Below are positions 33,055-44,600 of a stretch of 64,000 nucleotides of DNA, piece after piece. A program made the translations under genes and the position numbers. Position 1 is the stretch's first letter; every line of letters starts with the position of its first letter. The DNA is taken from NCBI GenBank assembly GCA_032209605.1, contig JASFXZ010000001.1, positions 31,872,619 through 31,936,618 of the forward strand. Direction: 5' to 3'. A model generated the notes under the pieces. That model did not search any database. It saw only the letters and a list, made by a program, of their open reading frames with translations, and was not told the DNA's origin. Source of the DNA: Mactromeris polynyma (lineage: Eukaryota; Mollusca; Bivalvia; Venerida; Mactridae).

Positions 33055-34301
33055 GCTATCTACATTCTTAGAATGTGACAAGAACCTATCGCCTGATACA
33101 TACTGAGTGTGGAGTGAAATCTGACACATCATGGGTGCCAAGTGTGGTGTTCTTCCAAATAATGGAACACAAGAACGTAAAATACAATAGTTATTGACGT
33201 AACGGAAGACGATCGTCTCGAAAGGGAAACATTTAATTGAGTGTTGAGACTTGTCTGACATAATACAGTAGTAATTCGAAAATCTATCGGTTCATTAATT
33301 TAAGGCTGTCATAAAAATATGTTTGTTTCCAGATAACTTGTCCACAGGGCATCTCAATAAATGGCTTTTATTGCCAAATATATACAAATCATTAGGGAGT
33401 ATTTTAGGAAAGGTTGTTAGTCTATCAGTCATTAATATCACCACAACTATTATTTCGAAAAGAAAAATTCAAACGATAGACAATCTGAATAGTCCGGAAG
33501 GAAATATACATATCAAATATTAAGTTTTCCCAATATTTTACTAATCCCAATGGTGTGTCCTACACTCCTTTTGTTAATCTATGAAAGCATGCATGTAATG
33601 AACATTGGTACACTATATACGCGTCCATACCAACTTCACTGTCCACAGTGTTACAACCTAGCTATTGGATACAGAATTACAATTAGTTAAAAACATGAAG
33701 GTTAATTTAAACACACACCAGTCCACCAATCACTAGAATAAAAGTCCAGTCTACTTCATGCCATATCTTTCATGTGATTTGTTTTTAAATGTGAAAAACT
33801 ACATCAAGCAATCATCCTGTTGTAATCAATGAGTTATGTAAAATGTGACTTTACAAGCCGGAAGTTATGATAGTTTGTGAAACAATGGGAAACATGTGAA
33901 TGGTGTTTATGAACAATGTTGTTCTCATATAAACGTTTGATATTTGTCTACATACACTCATCATATAAATCCACTTTGTCGGACAACTTTCTCACAATAT
34001 ATGATTTTAGATAAATCAGCGCCGTATATGACAGACATGCATATGTATACAAAGTTACGGCCCTTTGATAATACACGCGCACAGTACGCATGCGCATTAA
34101 CCAAGCACCTTACATGGTATTTAAGGTATTTAGTGTTAAACAATGTTGTCATTACATTAAAGTCATTATTCAAAGGCTGTGTACTCATACTTGATACGTG
34201 GGCATTTTTAAAGTGTACGATAGATCATTTTTAATGAAACAATACCACCTATTAACCGACAGTATAATAATTTTGAACAGACTAAAATACAATACACTTA
34301 T
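33055..34301. other. Downstream flank of the TNF ligand gene
   Basis: No family repeats. ORFs of 60-96 codons occur on both strands over the same bases (for example 33944-34234), which argues against any of them. May include 3' UTR of the minus-strand gene. Confidence 0.4.
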
Positions 34302-34307
34302 TTTATT
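34302..34307 (-). terminator. Candidate proximal poly(A) signal of the TNF ligand gene
   Basis: AATAAA on the minus strand, about 195 bases after the stop codon at 34501. Confidence 0.35.
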
Positions 34308-34500
34308 TTCACAAATCATTCATGCAATATGTCATTGCCCCGTAAGTGAGTACAGCAGCTTATCTGGTACACGTATAAAGCGCCAATCAAATTAATGTTG
34401 TTCGTCTGTCTATATAAAGTAACAATTCTTGAATTTTCATATTACTACAATGGCAATGGAATAGAATCAGTGGAATAACCAAGCAGTATGCCTCTTTCAA

Positions 34501-34925
34501 TTAGTTCACTTTGAATAGACCAAAATAATTCAATTTTGGTTCCCGCACAATAAGAGTCAAGTTTGATACTTTAACGAACAGTTCATCCCCTTGGCGCAGA
34601 TGAAACACGGCACCAAGATAGCTGGTATACTCTCCAAACGCTTTGTTCTGGCCCCAGCACTTAGTAATGCTATTCTGAATCATAGCTTCTTCGCCACCAT
34701 GTGGATAAATGATGTTATAACGGTAGATATAATGTGACAGGGATTGAGATCCGGTATCGATGGCTCCCGGCTTGTCGAACACTTCCAAGAACGACAACTG
34801 ACTGTAAACGTAGTAAAGGCCTTCCTCCAGAATTACAATACGTCCGTGTCTGTACTGTACTTTACTGGTGAAAGCCAGATCTTCTTGGCTGATCCAATGT
34901 GATATGGGAAACTGACGACCGGGCA
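34501..34925 (-). CDS. TNF ligand last coding exon
   Basis: 425 bases, acceptor TTATATTTTCAG at 34926-34937, opening with PGRQFPISHW and ending YFGLFKVN-stop. It carries nearly the whole TNF homology domain. One Cys only (KCW), so no intradomain disulfide of the TNF-alpha type is possible; in TRAIL a cysteine at the equivalent CW position binds zinc, which may or may not apply. An Asn-Leu-Thr at the SNLTL segment is a possible glycosylation site. Confidence 0.95.
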
Positions 34926-37900
34926 CTGAAAATATAACAAGAAATATCTTGAAAATTTGATGGTTAAGATTTGTTGTGCAACATAAAACATGCCGAGATG
35001 TTTTAATTGCTGGTCACTCCAGATCCAAAATAAATTTTGACAAATTCACCGAAATTCAGTGGAAATAGCAAAACCATGTTAATACGGCTGAGCCGAAAAA
35101 AAAATATTTGGTCAAAAATTGTCTCTACATGAATTTACCTACACCAATCCCTAGATCGACTGAACTCGTTTTGGCTGCTTTAAAGGTGTGTCTATGGACA
35201 TCACTAATTGTCCAAAGTGTTTTGACCGTTACTTTGAATTCGCAAATACCAATTGAAAGCGTTTCAACAAAACATACAGGCTTATTACCGAGACACAAAC
35301 AGATACGCAAGTAGACGTTTAAGAATTTGGGAAATTTACTGCGTATAAGTATGTCGGACTACTGTCGTGTTGACCACAGTGTATCTTGAGCAATTTGTAG
35401 CATACAATCGTAACAGTAGTTTCATTAATCTGACAAATACCATAATAGTGATTTTTTCGTCGTTTTGGGAAATAAATCCATGGACCACGTGGCCGAGTGT
35501 TTACCACAAAATATGCGCATGCGCACTAGAGTGTAATTTATAATTCTTAGGAGTGCTTTGTACATTCCAATAACGTCATGATTTATCTGATGTCGCAGGT
35601 TTGCTGTTAGCTAATCTTGAAACTAATTAACACTAATTACACATCCGTGGTAACTTCTGTCTTCGTTGCTGATTGCAAGTTAACTGTTAGTTTCCTGATT
35701 ACAAAACATGGCAATAATTCAGCCATACCATAATCATTATGTCAATACACTTTACGTCACTATGTATGTAGACTGCAAATAGCTGTGCCCCAAGTAACGT
35801 AAAGTTAATTTTGAAATTCACTGTGAATAATATCAAGATGTTTTAATCACAGATTAATGAAAGCTAATAAAAATTGAGAACTTGGGTAAAGTATGATTAA
35901 ATACATATACTTTATGCATATCATGGTATGCATATCATTTGTCATCATTTATATAATTACAGAATGAATCTGAAAATGTTAAGACAATTTGTAAGAAAGC
36001 TTAACAGACGACAACCGAGTGTCTAAGCAGGCAAGATAAATGTACAGAAAGCAATTATAGCGACAGTATGCACAAAACAATAAACGATTAATGGCAATAA
36101 GTCGTCCAACCATTCAAGAACACAAATGTACCAATATGACAATGCATGTCATTGACACCTTCATGGTCGGCAAGAAAAGAACCGTAACGCGTGACTTAAT
36201 GATCAGAATTGGCCTAAAATTCAGCTTATTAGAGATCGTATAGACGTTTACACTATGTCCAACTTTGATTCAGATTATACCAGAGATATAGATGATAGAG
36301 TTCAAACACAACGTAATGGACAGTTGAGTGACGTAGGACATCGTACAACATTAAACGCTCAACATTTAAGTTGGCCTTCTTGCACAAATGAGCCAATCAT
36401 GACGAACAGTTATCGAATTTAAGGTGTACCGTGATTTTGCAGTCCAGACTTTGATTTTGCAATGAATTATTTCCGTTCATGACAGTGAAAGTGGGGAAAC
36501 AGACGAGTCATATCTACAAGTGGGCCTCCATTGGTGACACAGGCAGTTACAATGCAGAAACATACGGCAAATAGTCAAACACACTATTCACAGAGTAATA
36601 TTAAGACCAAACATGTGATCTATGTTCATTCAAGCAGTACTGATATGATGGTTCTGTGATGTCCTTAATGGTAACTGTTAAAATCAGATGAAATCGTAAT
36701 CTTTAATTTGGTTCACCATAAAACAAATTCCTAAGTGCAGTTATGATTCAAAATAACATATTCAATTAAAGTCCCATCAACAACACGTTCAGTGTTATAT
36801 ATTCAAAAAGGAAGTTTCAAAGGGCGTAATCTTTATGTTGCCAACTGCGTGAATAGTTTCCTTAAATGTAATGCATCCTAGTGTTCATTACGTGTTCATA
36901 AGGTCAGCCCTCTCTTGAGCAACATCTTGTAATAAAAAACAGTATACTATTTTGCTGCAGTAGGACGTTTTTAACCCTCTCGAAGTGAGGATGCTAGGTG
37001 TGTATATATAATTCTTTAGTAGAGAAGGTTAAAAAAAAGTCTACTTGTTGAATATTTTGGAAGCAATAAAGGCATTTGAATTCAATTAACACCGCCAACA
37101 CAAGGCCATGGTAATGCGGGCTGTTTTGAAACCACAAATAACCATAATCGTAATATCTTTCACAGCTCACAACAATTACAAGAACTGAAAGCAGAGGTTC
37201 GCTATTCAAATATACGGGACTACAACGCACTGTATGACCTAAAACACAGTCCTATTCTCACGAAAACTAAATTAGAGGCATTGTAAAACATTTCCAAATT
37301 TCTCCTTATTTGGAATGCATGGAAGTGTGTAACGGTCTTCCAACAGACAGCATAACACTCTGAATGCGTGCACGAGTCAGTATATCCAGCCGACAATATA
37401 CAACACGATGACGTCATCGTTAATCCGCCATGGTGAAACAAACTTCGTGCGTTTGACCTCCTTTAGTACCTTATGTTTTGTGGATTGTTTTTTTTTTCCG
37501 GAGATCTGCGTGGGGAGGCATTGTCTTATGTATGTGGCTTTCCCTGTAGTTACGTATTCTCTCTCTTTTAAGCGCATTTGAGCGCTTCTATGGGATTTAC
37601 AACCTATTCTGTAAGTGACGTCATTTCAAGAAAACGCAACATGTGATGTCACTATTTACAAGCAGGAAACAACATTCACTCCAGATGGTCACTTCATTTT
37701 CATATTGCCATACATATTGGGCAAATATTGGTTACTGTCAGTACATGGTGACGTCACATGTGACGTTTTCTGGAAATGACCTCACATAAAGGAGAGAATC
37801 GTACAGCGGCGCTAATTTATCGATTTCTTGGCTAACATATTCGAGAAGTGCTTATACATGAATTACTTCCCTTTAACCTTTGACGGTTAGTTGTGAAGAC

Positions 37901-40188
37901 GAAACGAAAGGATCGACTGACATAGCCGGTCCTAAAGTCAAACGTAAGCAGGTTTTATCGTTTCAAATTCATTTCTCAGCACATACCTAAATATCCAATT
38001 CGATATATAAATCAATGTTAAAGGACAAAAGAAATAATATAATTTGGCGGTTCTCCTCCAGCGTTCACAACTAAAGTCAGACAAAAAGTGCAAAGTCGAT
38101 TTATATCGTAAATAATAGATGAACTAAAGTCTGATATATTGTTAGATTTCATGCAAAAAATATGAATCAGCGTATGGGGGATACGTGTAAAGTTGTATCG
38201 TAACTTCATATACTTAGAAACGATATAGTAATAAAATAAGATTTATTTTGTCACCAACGATCGCGTTAATGTTAGTCCTTTGCCCGCATTCTCGATAAAA
38301 ATTGCGATCATACAACAAGAGCGCCGTGGGATGACACATGCATGCTGGGTGCATAGAGGTGAGTATATATGGTACTGCCGGGACCAGAGACAGTATGCAG
38401 ATACTATTTCCATATATTGTACGAGACCCTATACTTGACAGTTTAATAACACTGTATTGGGTGGAAATGACATCATACTGGGTTTTTGAAATGAAATTAT
38501 TTTTTTCTATCTTATGTTTTTACAACAAGCCTATAGTTAAACATGCGTGTTTGCCGGATAAATGTTTGGCACTAATAGATTCTAATTCCAAAGCAATTTT
38601 GTTAAAACGATTTCCAGGGCAATATACCTTATATTAACTATAATTGAAATCGCCTAATAGATAGATGTATGGGAACGGCCCGTGTTTTCTAGGAATATTT
38701 AATTATAAGTGCGACTTTTTTTCTAAACTATCTCACAACGATCGTCAGCCTAGAACTTTTTGTATTGTTGAACTTTTAAATCAGTGCTCTAGAAAATGTT
38801 TCTAAATACAGTTGTCCACGACTAGTATACACGTTAAAGGCTTGTCCGATATGGGAAGCCAGTTGTCCGAGCATAAAATAGGGTACGGATTAACAGTTAA
38901 TTAGGTGTTCGTTAACTGCTCTTATTACCTTTGAAGGATTAGAATATGTTACTTAATGTGCACAGTTAGGGTCATTCATCATCACCATATAGACCCAATA
39001 AACAGGGTAATTCATTCTTAGAAAATTGGTTCAACACTACAGATATGTCACTTTGATTGAACTAGACAGACAACCTGCTGTGTCAATTACCATACAATTA
39101 ATGTATACGGCATAGTTTCCAGGCCTTTTAAAACAGAATTGTCCCGGACTAATGTTGGTAGCCCGAAGTGGCAATTATACTTGTCCGGGACGTCTGGCTA
39201 GTGGATTTCTAGAGCCGTGTAAGTCAATGATGACATCCAGAAGCCAATCAGAAATAACAGATGGTCTAAAAGTTTTCATGACAAAATACAGAAGTATGTT
39301 TTGTGATTGTAAGAACGATATACGGAGGCATTGACTGACTGATTATTTACGATACCTCTGATTAGAGACAACCTCGAAAAGAAACAGGTAAGTATTTAAT
39401 ACACAGAAGACGCCTAAGCACTCGAACACACATTGCCATTGTGTTATTGTAATCATGTCATGATGATACGTCATACCAGATTGGTTTTACATATGCAATA
39501 CCGCCGTACCTCGTTCATTCGAATTCATCGGGTGCGAACTATTATTTCGAATAAAATATGGTTTCGAATAGCCCATTTTAATTCGACGTGTCTAAACAGA
39601 TGCATCGGGATCTGATATTAATTGCGGATGATACTTTATTCGGATAGAAGGTTGTCGAATAAACGAGGTTCGACTGTAGTTATTTTGAATCCGTGCGGCG
39701 GTTCAGTTTTGTCAACTTTTAGCATTGCAGCATTTTCCAACACCCACACAAGTTCATTTGCTTGGGATTTCATATATCAGTCTTCCTTTTGTTAACTACA
39801 TGTATGTAGTAACTTACAAATCATAGCAATGTGGAATGGGACAAAGATGGGAGGCGTAGTGGTTGTTGGGTAGTGTGCCTGACCCTTAATCCGAAAATCG
39901 TGAGTTCGAACCCCGGGTAGAGCGGGCTCTGATCCCGAACTTCACAATCCCTGAGTTTGGTGCGACTGCTAATAAGCAACACAGGAAGCAGTCATCAAGA
40001 GTGATTCGAATAAGAAATTATTTTAAAATAAATAAGTTTAAACTAACTTATGACGAAGTATAGGAATATATACAGTAGAAAATACTTACCAGTTGGTTGT
40101 TCTAAGGGCCGCACTGACCCCATTAAGTGTGCAGCTGGCTTCATAGCCCCGGGCTCCGTGTTTGTGCTGGCATCAATCTTAATATTAC
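34501..40188 (-). CDS. TNF-superfamily ligand, last two coding exons (5' part missing)
   Basis: Encodes a TNF homology domain, the receptor-binding trimerising fold of type II membrane cytokines that signal survival, inflammation or cell death. Exons 40188-40090 and 34925-34501 join in phase 1 and give about 173 residues with stop TAA at 34503-34501. Marks in order: KPAAHLMG (strand A of the family), ISHW, GLYYVYSQLSF (strand C), LSHYIYR, a single KCW cysteine-tryptophan, then TSYLGAVFHLRQGDELFVKV and a terminal YFGLFKV. The C-terminal pattern is closest to the FasL/TRAIL/TNFSF15 group as I know it, but orthology is not claimed. The cytoplasmic tail, TM anchor and stalk must lie in upstream exons that I could not find, either in 40.2-64 kb or beyond the right edge. 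Confidence 0.94.
34926..37449 (-). other. TNF ligand intron, repeat-free left part
   Basis: No MITE, SINE or ORF of note. Contains a TGCGCATGCGCA palindrome at 35514-35525. Confidence 0.6.
37450..37572 (+). repeat. Repeat G copy 4 (fragment)
   Basis: CCTTATGTTTTGTGGATTG, GGAGATCTGCGTGGGGAGGC and CCTGTAGTTACGTATTCTCT match the right-hand part of 22590-22935. Confidence 0.8.
37578..37815. mobile_element. MITE-C copy 5, in the TNF ligand intron
   Basis: TTGAGCGCTTCTATGGGATT to CGTACAGCGGCGCTAA, 238 bp, full length and directly after repeat G. Carries TGACGTCATTTCAAG and GGTGACGTCACATGTGACGT. Confidence 0.93.
37816..39500 (-). other. TNF ligand intron, middle part
   Basis: A 99-codon plus-strand ORF (38338-38637) shows no family. 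TTGTCCG-like words recur at 38805-38880 and 39135-39190, including the inverted pair TTGTCCCGGAC and TTGTCCGGGAC, but no bounded element could be drawn. Confidence 0.4.
39501..39676. mobile_element. Pogo/Tigger-like MITE, single copy
   Basis: The right end reads TCGAATAAACGAGGTTCGAC then TG and TA. The left end CGTACCTCGTTCATTCGAAT is its diverged inverted partner after TA. Distinct from MITE-B in sequence but with the same end style (CAGT-n-GAACCTCG). Confidence 0.75.
39849..40044 (+). mobile_element. SINE-1 copy b
   Basis: Head GGCGTAGTGGTTGTTGGGTA with B box GTTCGAACCCCGG, body CTTCACAATCCCTGAGTTTG and GAAGCAGTCATCAAGAGTGA, tail AAAATAAATAAGTTTAAAC. It sits just downstream of the TNF exon on the gene's strand, in antisense orientation. 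No clear target duplication. Confidence 0.85.
40090..40188 (-). CDS. TNF ligand penultimate coding exon
   Basis: 99 bases between the acceptor TATTTTCAG and donor ACTG|GTAAGT on the minus strand, phase 1 at both ends. Encodes a polar stalk (NIKIDASTNTEPGAM) and the first strand of the TNF domain (KPAAHLMGSVRPLEQPT). The join makes a Val codon with the next exon. The short length fits family gene structures. Confidence 0.92.
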
Positions 40189-41843
40189 CTGAAAATAGAA
40201 AATGTATACACTTGTTACTCTGAATGTCTCACATGCTTTTGCTATAAATAAAAACACATACAAGTACTATAATATATCCGACCATTCTTAAAACATGTGT
40301 TTGTTTGCTGTTACACAACCCGGACTTTTAACAGTGGGTAGATAGGTATGTATGGACTTTTTAAGTTTAGTACTGTAATGGCTTAAAGACCGATACACTT
40401 TTTTTTCATCAATGAACCTGAAAAAATCAATTGAGTCGCGGCATTTTTCATGAGTCGGTCGCGTAACTACAAACAAACACTTTTTTAAGGATAGCCTCAT
40501 ATTATTCTCTTTGTGATCGAACTACGGTCTTTTTTAATCCAAGTTGAATTCACTGAATATACTTCAAATAGAGCCACTCGCCTCCCGACCTGGGTAAATT
40601 ACGGGTGTCTGTTGCTGATGTTATGGCGGGTAAGAATTTACAAGAAGCACGGGATAACTGGTTAGAGCACATAACAATTGCGCAATGTCCTTTTTTAAAT
40701 ATATAATTGGTATTATAGGAGAGGCTGTGCACTTTGTGTGCGCCATTTTATGATTGACATCGTCATTCATGTTAGTATTTCGGTATAAAAAAATGTTTCG
40801 GAGGCACTAGAATTTCTACACCCATTGCTTGACCATATACTATCTAATAACATTGTAAGTCCTAAAAATCATAACTGTTTAGAATAAATTGCGTTTGTAT
40901 ATGAATTGATAATATTAAAAGCTTAATTGTGCCGGAACCGGGTTGTCTTAAATCACTTCAACACAGAAACTGATGGAAGACCCCACAAGGTTAGCTCAGT
41001 CGGTAGAACACCTGACGTCTAAACTGGAGGCAAAAGGTTCGAACACCGGGTGAGGTGTTTGTCCTCTAGAGCATTTTGACTAAATACAATACACTAAAAG
41101 GCATTTGCCTTTCAGCATGATTCGTGTGAGGAGATGTTGTCAGATGGTTGCGAAAGAACAGCTTGTTACCATTTGGTAACCAAAGAAGTGAAGTCAGCTG
41201 ACCATCGTACATAACTGAAATGCCGATGAAAAAGGCGTAAAACTCTACTACAACCAATCAGCCAATTAAAGATACGCTTCAAACAAGCAATAAGTTGTTA
41301 ATACAAGACTATAAGTGTTCAGCTACATCCCCAGTGGTTTCTTGGAAAATTGGCAATAAGCGCATGCTGTACCAATTACTGTACAGAACAAGCCTAATCA
41401 ACATCTAACATAAATGTTTAAACGCCGAAAAGGTCAAGTTGTTTCCATGGCAACATATAAAGATTTTAAATAAAACTACAATATCGATGAAAAGTGAATT
41501 CTTTAAACACACAAGTATTACCGCGGGACTGGATAACAAAATAGTTTACAACATATAAAACCTTCACACATGCTAGATAGTAATGGTAGCTGTTTCTAGT
41601 TTGATTGTTCTATCATAATTGTATAGCCAAGATTTATTACTTATATGCACTGCGTGTTATCTCGCACAGCTCGCGAGAAATTATCCAGATATCCAGATAG
41701 ATGTTGTATATGATATTATAACCCTATATATGTTACCGTGTGCTTAATGTCTAGTTTTTCATTGTCTGTGCCACACTGCCATTATATCTTTATATGTTTC
41801 TCTGTCGTTGGCTATGAATTGTTTTTTTAGGTTTTTCATTTAC
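40189..41843. other. Upstream intron of the TNF ligand or intergenic
   Basis: Holds one tRNA-like piece (listed next). Minus-strand ORFs at 40288-40732 and 41066-41257 lack a TM anchor and donor in the required phase, so none is proposed as the missing exon. Confidence 0.4.
40988..41062 (+). mobile_element. tRNA-like fragment, probable SINE head
   Basis: AAGGTTAGCTCAGTCGGTAG (A box) and AGGTTCGAACACC (B box), 60 bases apart. Stem pairing is imperfect and the body unknown. Confidence 0.5.
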
Positions 41844-42095
41844 AAGTAAAGTAAAGTGATTATGTATTATTGGGTCACCCATAATTTAAAGGGCCAGCCA
41901 TTTCTGACTTATGAGACACCTACTTTCTAAGCACATTTACTTCCCGATTCCTATCATTTAATGCCAAACACCAGACAGGTAGGGACACGATAACCATTAC
42001 TTAACTAGCTGGCGACTCTCCAACCGGCCATATCAGAACGGACCCCTACCGGGATTCGAACCTTCGACCTCCCGCTCCCAAGGCAGATACCTTTT
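41844..42095 (-). mobile_element. SINE-3 copy 1 (5' truncated)
   Basis: On the minus strand CTTGGGAGCGGGAGGTCGAA and GGTTCGAATCCCGG, then GGAATCGGGAAGTAAATGTG and CTCATAAGTCAG, ending in CTTTACTTTAC. Matches 54511-54763 in full except that the A-box part is lost. Confidence 0.88.
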
Positions 42096-42210
42096 CACAC
42101 TCATCTGTTATATCTTCATATTTACCTTTGTCAATGACTCTGTATAGCTTTTTTATGTTTATCATTTACATTAATACGTTGCCAAGGGCCCGGCAGGAGT
42201 ATAACCGATA

Positions 42211-42504
42211 CTTACACTAAGCAATCAAATCTCAAATCAGACAATTAATTCTTATGAATCTGATAATGTGGAGATTTGAGTGTGAACAATTTAAGAAAAG
42301 GTTAAATGAGTAAGGAATAATCTCTGTAGGACATTTTCTAAGAGATTTGAGAGTGATGCTTGTGGCACTAAAATGAAATAATTGAGTACTCCCATATCTC
42401 ATATTCGCAGTCGAATCTTTTGACATGTTCATGCATTTATAACACTCAAAAATCCACTTTCAGACTAATAAGATTAAATTTATGATTTGAGATTTGAGTG
42501 TAAG
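42211..42504. mobile_element. MITE-E (CTTACACT ends, TA target)
   Basis: The left end CTTACACTAAGCAATCAAAT then CTCAAATCA mirrors the right end TGATTTGAGATTTGAGTGTA then AG, with one 5 bp gap. TA flanks both sides (42209-42210, 42505-42506), so a Tc1/mariner-type origin is likely. 294 bp, no ORF. Confidence 0.9.
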
Positions 42505-42522
42505 TAGTCTTAATAACCCTTT

Positions 42523-42774
42523 GCCCTGATCTCCCGAATTATCTCAGTTTGAGCAAAAATCCCATCTCAAATATTGTCTCAAATCAGTGAGATTGTTCTC
42601 ATCTGAGACCTGACTCACAATCGGTGTCACAAAACGAAAGCATTGAGAATAAGATTTTTCTCAATTTTTTTCAAGAGATGCAAATTGAGATTTGTCTCCA
42701 ATTCTGACTCAAATTTGAGTCAAATCTCAATATGAGCTGAGATTTTTATTTGAGATGCTTCGGGAGATCGGGGC
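42523..42774. mobile_element. MITE-F copy 1 (GCCCCGATCTCCC ends)
   Basis: Left GCCCTGATCTCCCGAATTAT, right ATGCTTCGGGAGATCGGGGC. The interior is dense in AAATCTCA/TGAGATTT words. 252 bp, starting 18 bp after MITE-E. No clear target duplication. Confidence 0.88.
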
Positions 42775-42958
42775 ATGGTCATCAACGACACAGGCTTATA
42801 AGCTCAATGGACACGTGATACTATCTGATTATTAACTGCTTGTTAGTCTAAAACCATTGAATCCGATTCTAAATTCAGTTTCAGGACATTCGTCTCTTCA
42901 CTGTCAATTTCTTCATTATCGAGAAATTGAAGAACAACTCACTTCATGCAAGGACAAT

Positions 42959-43192
42959 GCCCCAATCTCCAAATGCATCTCAAATAGAAATTTCAGCTCA
43001 ATATCAGGTCCTAAATCTGAGACAAATCTCATTTTGCATATCTTCAAACTTTTTCTGAGAAAAAAAACTCATCCAATGTTTCGTGTTGTAATACCAATTT
43101 TGAGTCTAAGTCTCAGATGAAATAAAAAACGATTTGACAAAATATTTGAGCTGAGAGTTTGCTCAGATTGAGACGTTTCAAGATGTCGGGGC
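42959..43192. mobile_element. MITE-F copy 2 (opposite orientation)
   Basis: GCCCCAATCTCCAAATGCAT at the left and AGATGTCGGGGC at the right. The interior aligns with the reverse complement of copy 1. Confidence 0.85.
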
Positions 43193-44035
43193 CGTATTCC
43201 TGACATTTAACCAGTCGCGTAGATGTTGTGTCTGAACAACGAACGACAACTCAGCTCGTAGACTGACTGTGTTCTATTATCCGTATATTTTTCTTCAAGA
43301 AAATGCTTATTATTATACAATCTTACGACCCGTTACAGGTTTTAATTCTTTCTTTACCACCAGTTAAACGTACCAGCATGTTTGCAATTATAATTCATTC
43401 AAAATTGGGAATATTACATTGAATCTGGAAACGAATTTCACATCTTGCCAAAAAAAATGACAAAATTAAATTAAATGCAAAATTTCTCGCCTCGATGGTG
43501 CGATACAACGAGAGTTCTAAAATAATTTATCATGTACAAAACTTGTTCCATGTTTGTCATGCGTATAATTATATTTCCAAACCGCGCAGCAACGTCTCCA
43601 ACGAAATACTTGACTTCCACCATTGCATCAATCAAGACACAAGCGACTGGATGTCGCCTACGGCGTATATCGTTAACCCAACCTAGAAAACAATTAACCC
43701 AACAGCACTGTTATTTAACTCCTTAATAATTACAATAACAATTTGTTCGTCAGCCAAACAAGTTAGGACTTCCTTGTGTAATCATTCCCTAGTTTCTTGC
43801 GCGATGTGATTAGTACTCGGTGTCCTAATTGTAGAATCGATGCAAATATCTACGATGTTATGCTATTTTATAAGACAGAATACAATACTCGAGTCAATAC
43901 AACATGAAACCTGATTTCGATCTCATCTATAAAAAAAAAATCCTTTCGTTAGAAAGTGTTGCTTCTCCATACTTGGTAGTTTTTATACTAAGCACACTCT
44001 GTGCGTCGTGGTTGTTGCTCTTAAGAGATTAAATA
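43193..44035. other. Intergenic or intronic, nothing seen
   Basis: Two ORFs of 63-64 codons at 43495-43726 overlap in different frames. No family repeat. Confidence 0.4.
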
Positions 44036-44216
44036 CAGTAAACCTCACTCAAAGACCACCTCAATAATAAGACCACCTCGAAATTAAGAACACGATTTAG
44101 TTCAAGTCCATTTTCACTGTTTTGCTCTTCATTTCAACCTCAATATTAAGACCACCTCTATGATAAGATCACTGTTCAAGGGTTCCAATGGTGGTCATAT
44201 TATCGAGGTTTTACTG
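44036..44216. mobile_element. MITE-B copy 5
   Basis: 181 bp, CAGTAAACCTCACTCAAAGA to GAGGTTTTACTG, TA on both sides. Confidence 0.93.
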
Positions 44217-44285
44217 TAAATAGTACATTCCTAGTACATGAAATTTGATACTCTTGTTAAAGAGAGGTTGCCGCTCAAGGAAGCG

Positions 44286-44600
44286 TCGCTTTGGCGAAGA
44301 TGCATTGGGACAGAATTGCATTTAGTAATTTATTTCAAAGGTACAAAGTCCTTTTTTCCGACTAAATATCCTAAGTGTCGAATCTGTGAAACATGGTGAT
44401 AATTTACATCATTCAGATGTACGCTACAACACTGCAATGCCAATTTTCTTACCAAATTCACAAATTCAGGTGTCAGATACGGGTATTTTCTATCCTGGCC
44501 TAAGCGCCAAGTTATCACTAGCATAGGAAATACCCGTATTGGACACGTGTTTTACAGTTCCATGAAACTTTTAAGAAAGGTTACAACGCAATGTTTTATT
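44286..44600 (-). repeat. Repeat H copy 2
   Basis: Reverse-complement match to 26130-26415 over the whole length. The centre is a clear palindrome: ATACGGGTATTTTCTATCCT against AGGAAATACCCGTAT. Confidence 0.88.
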
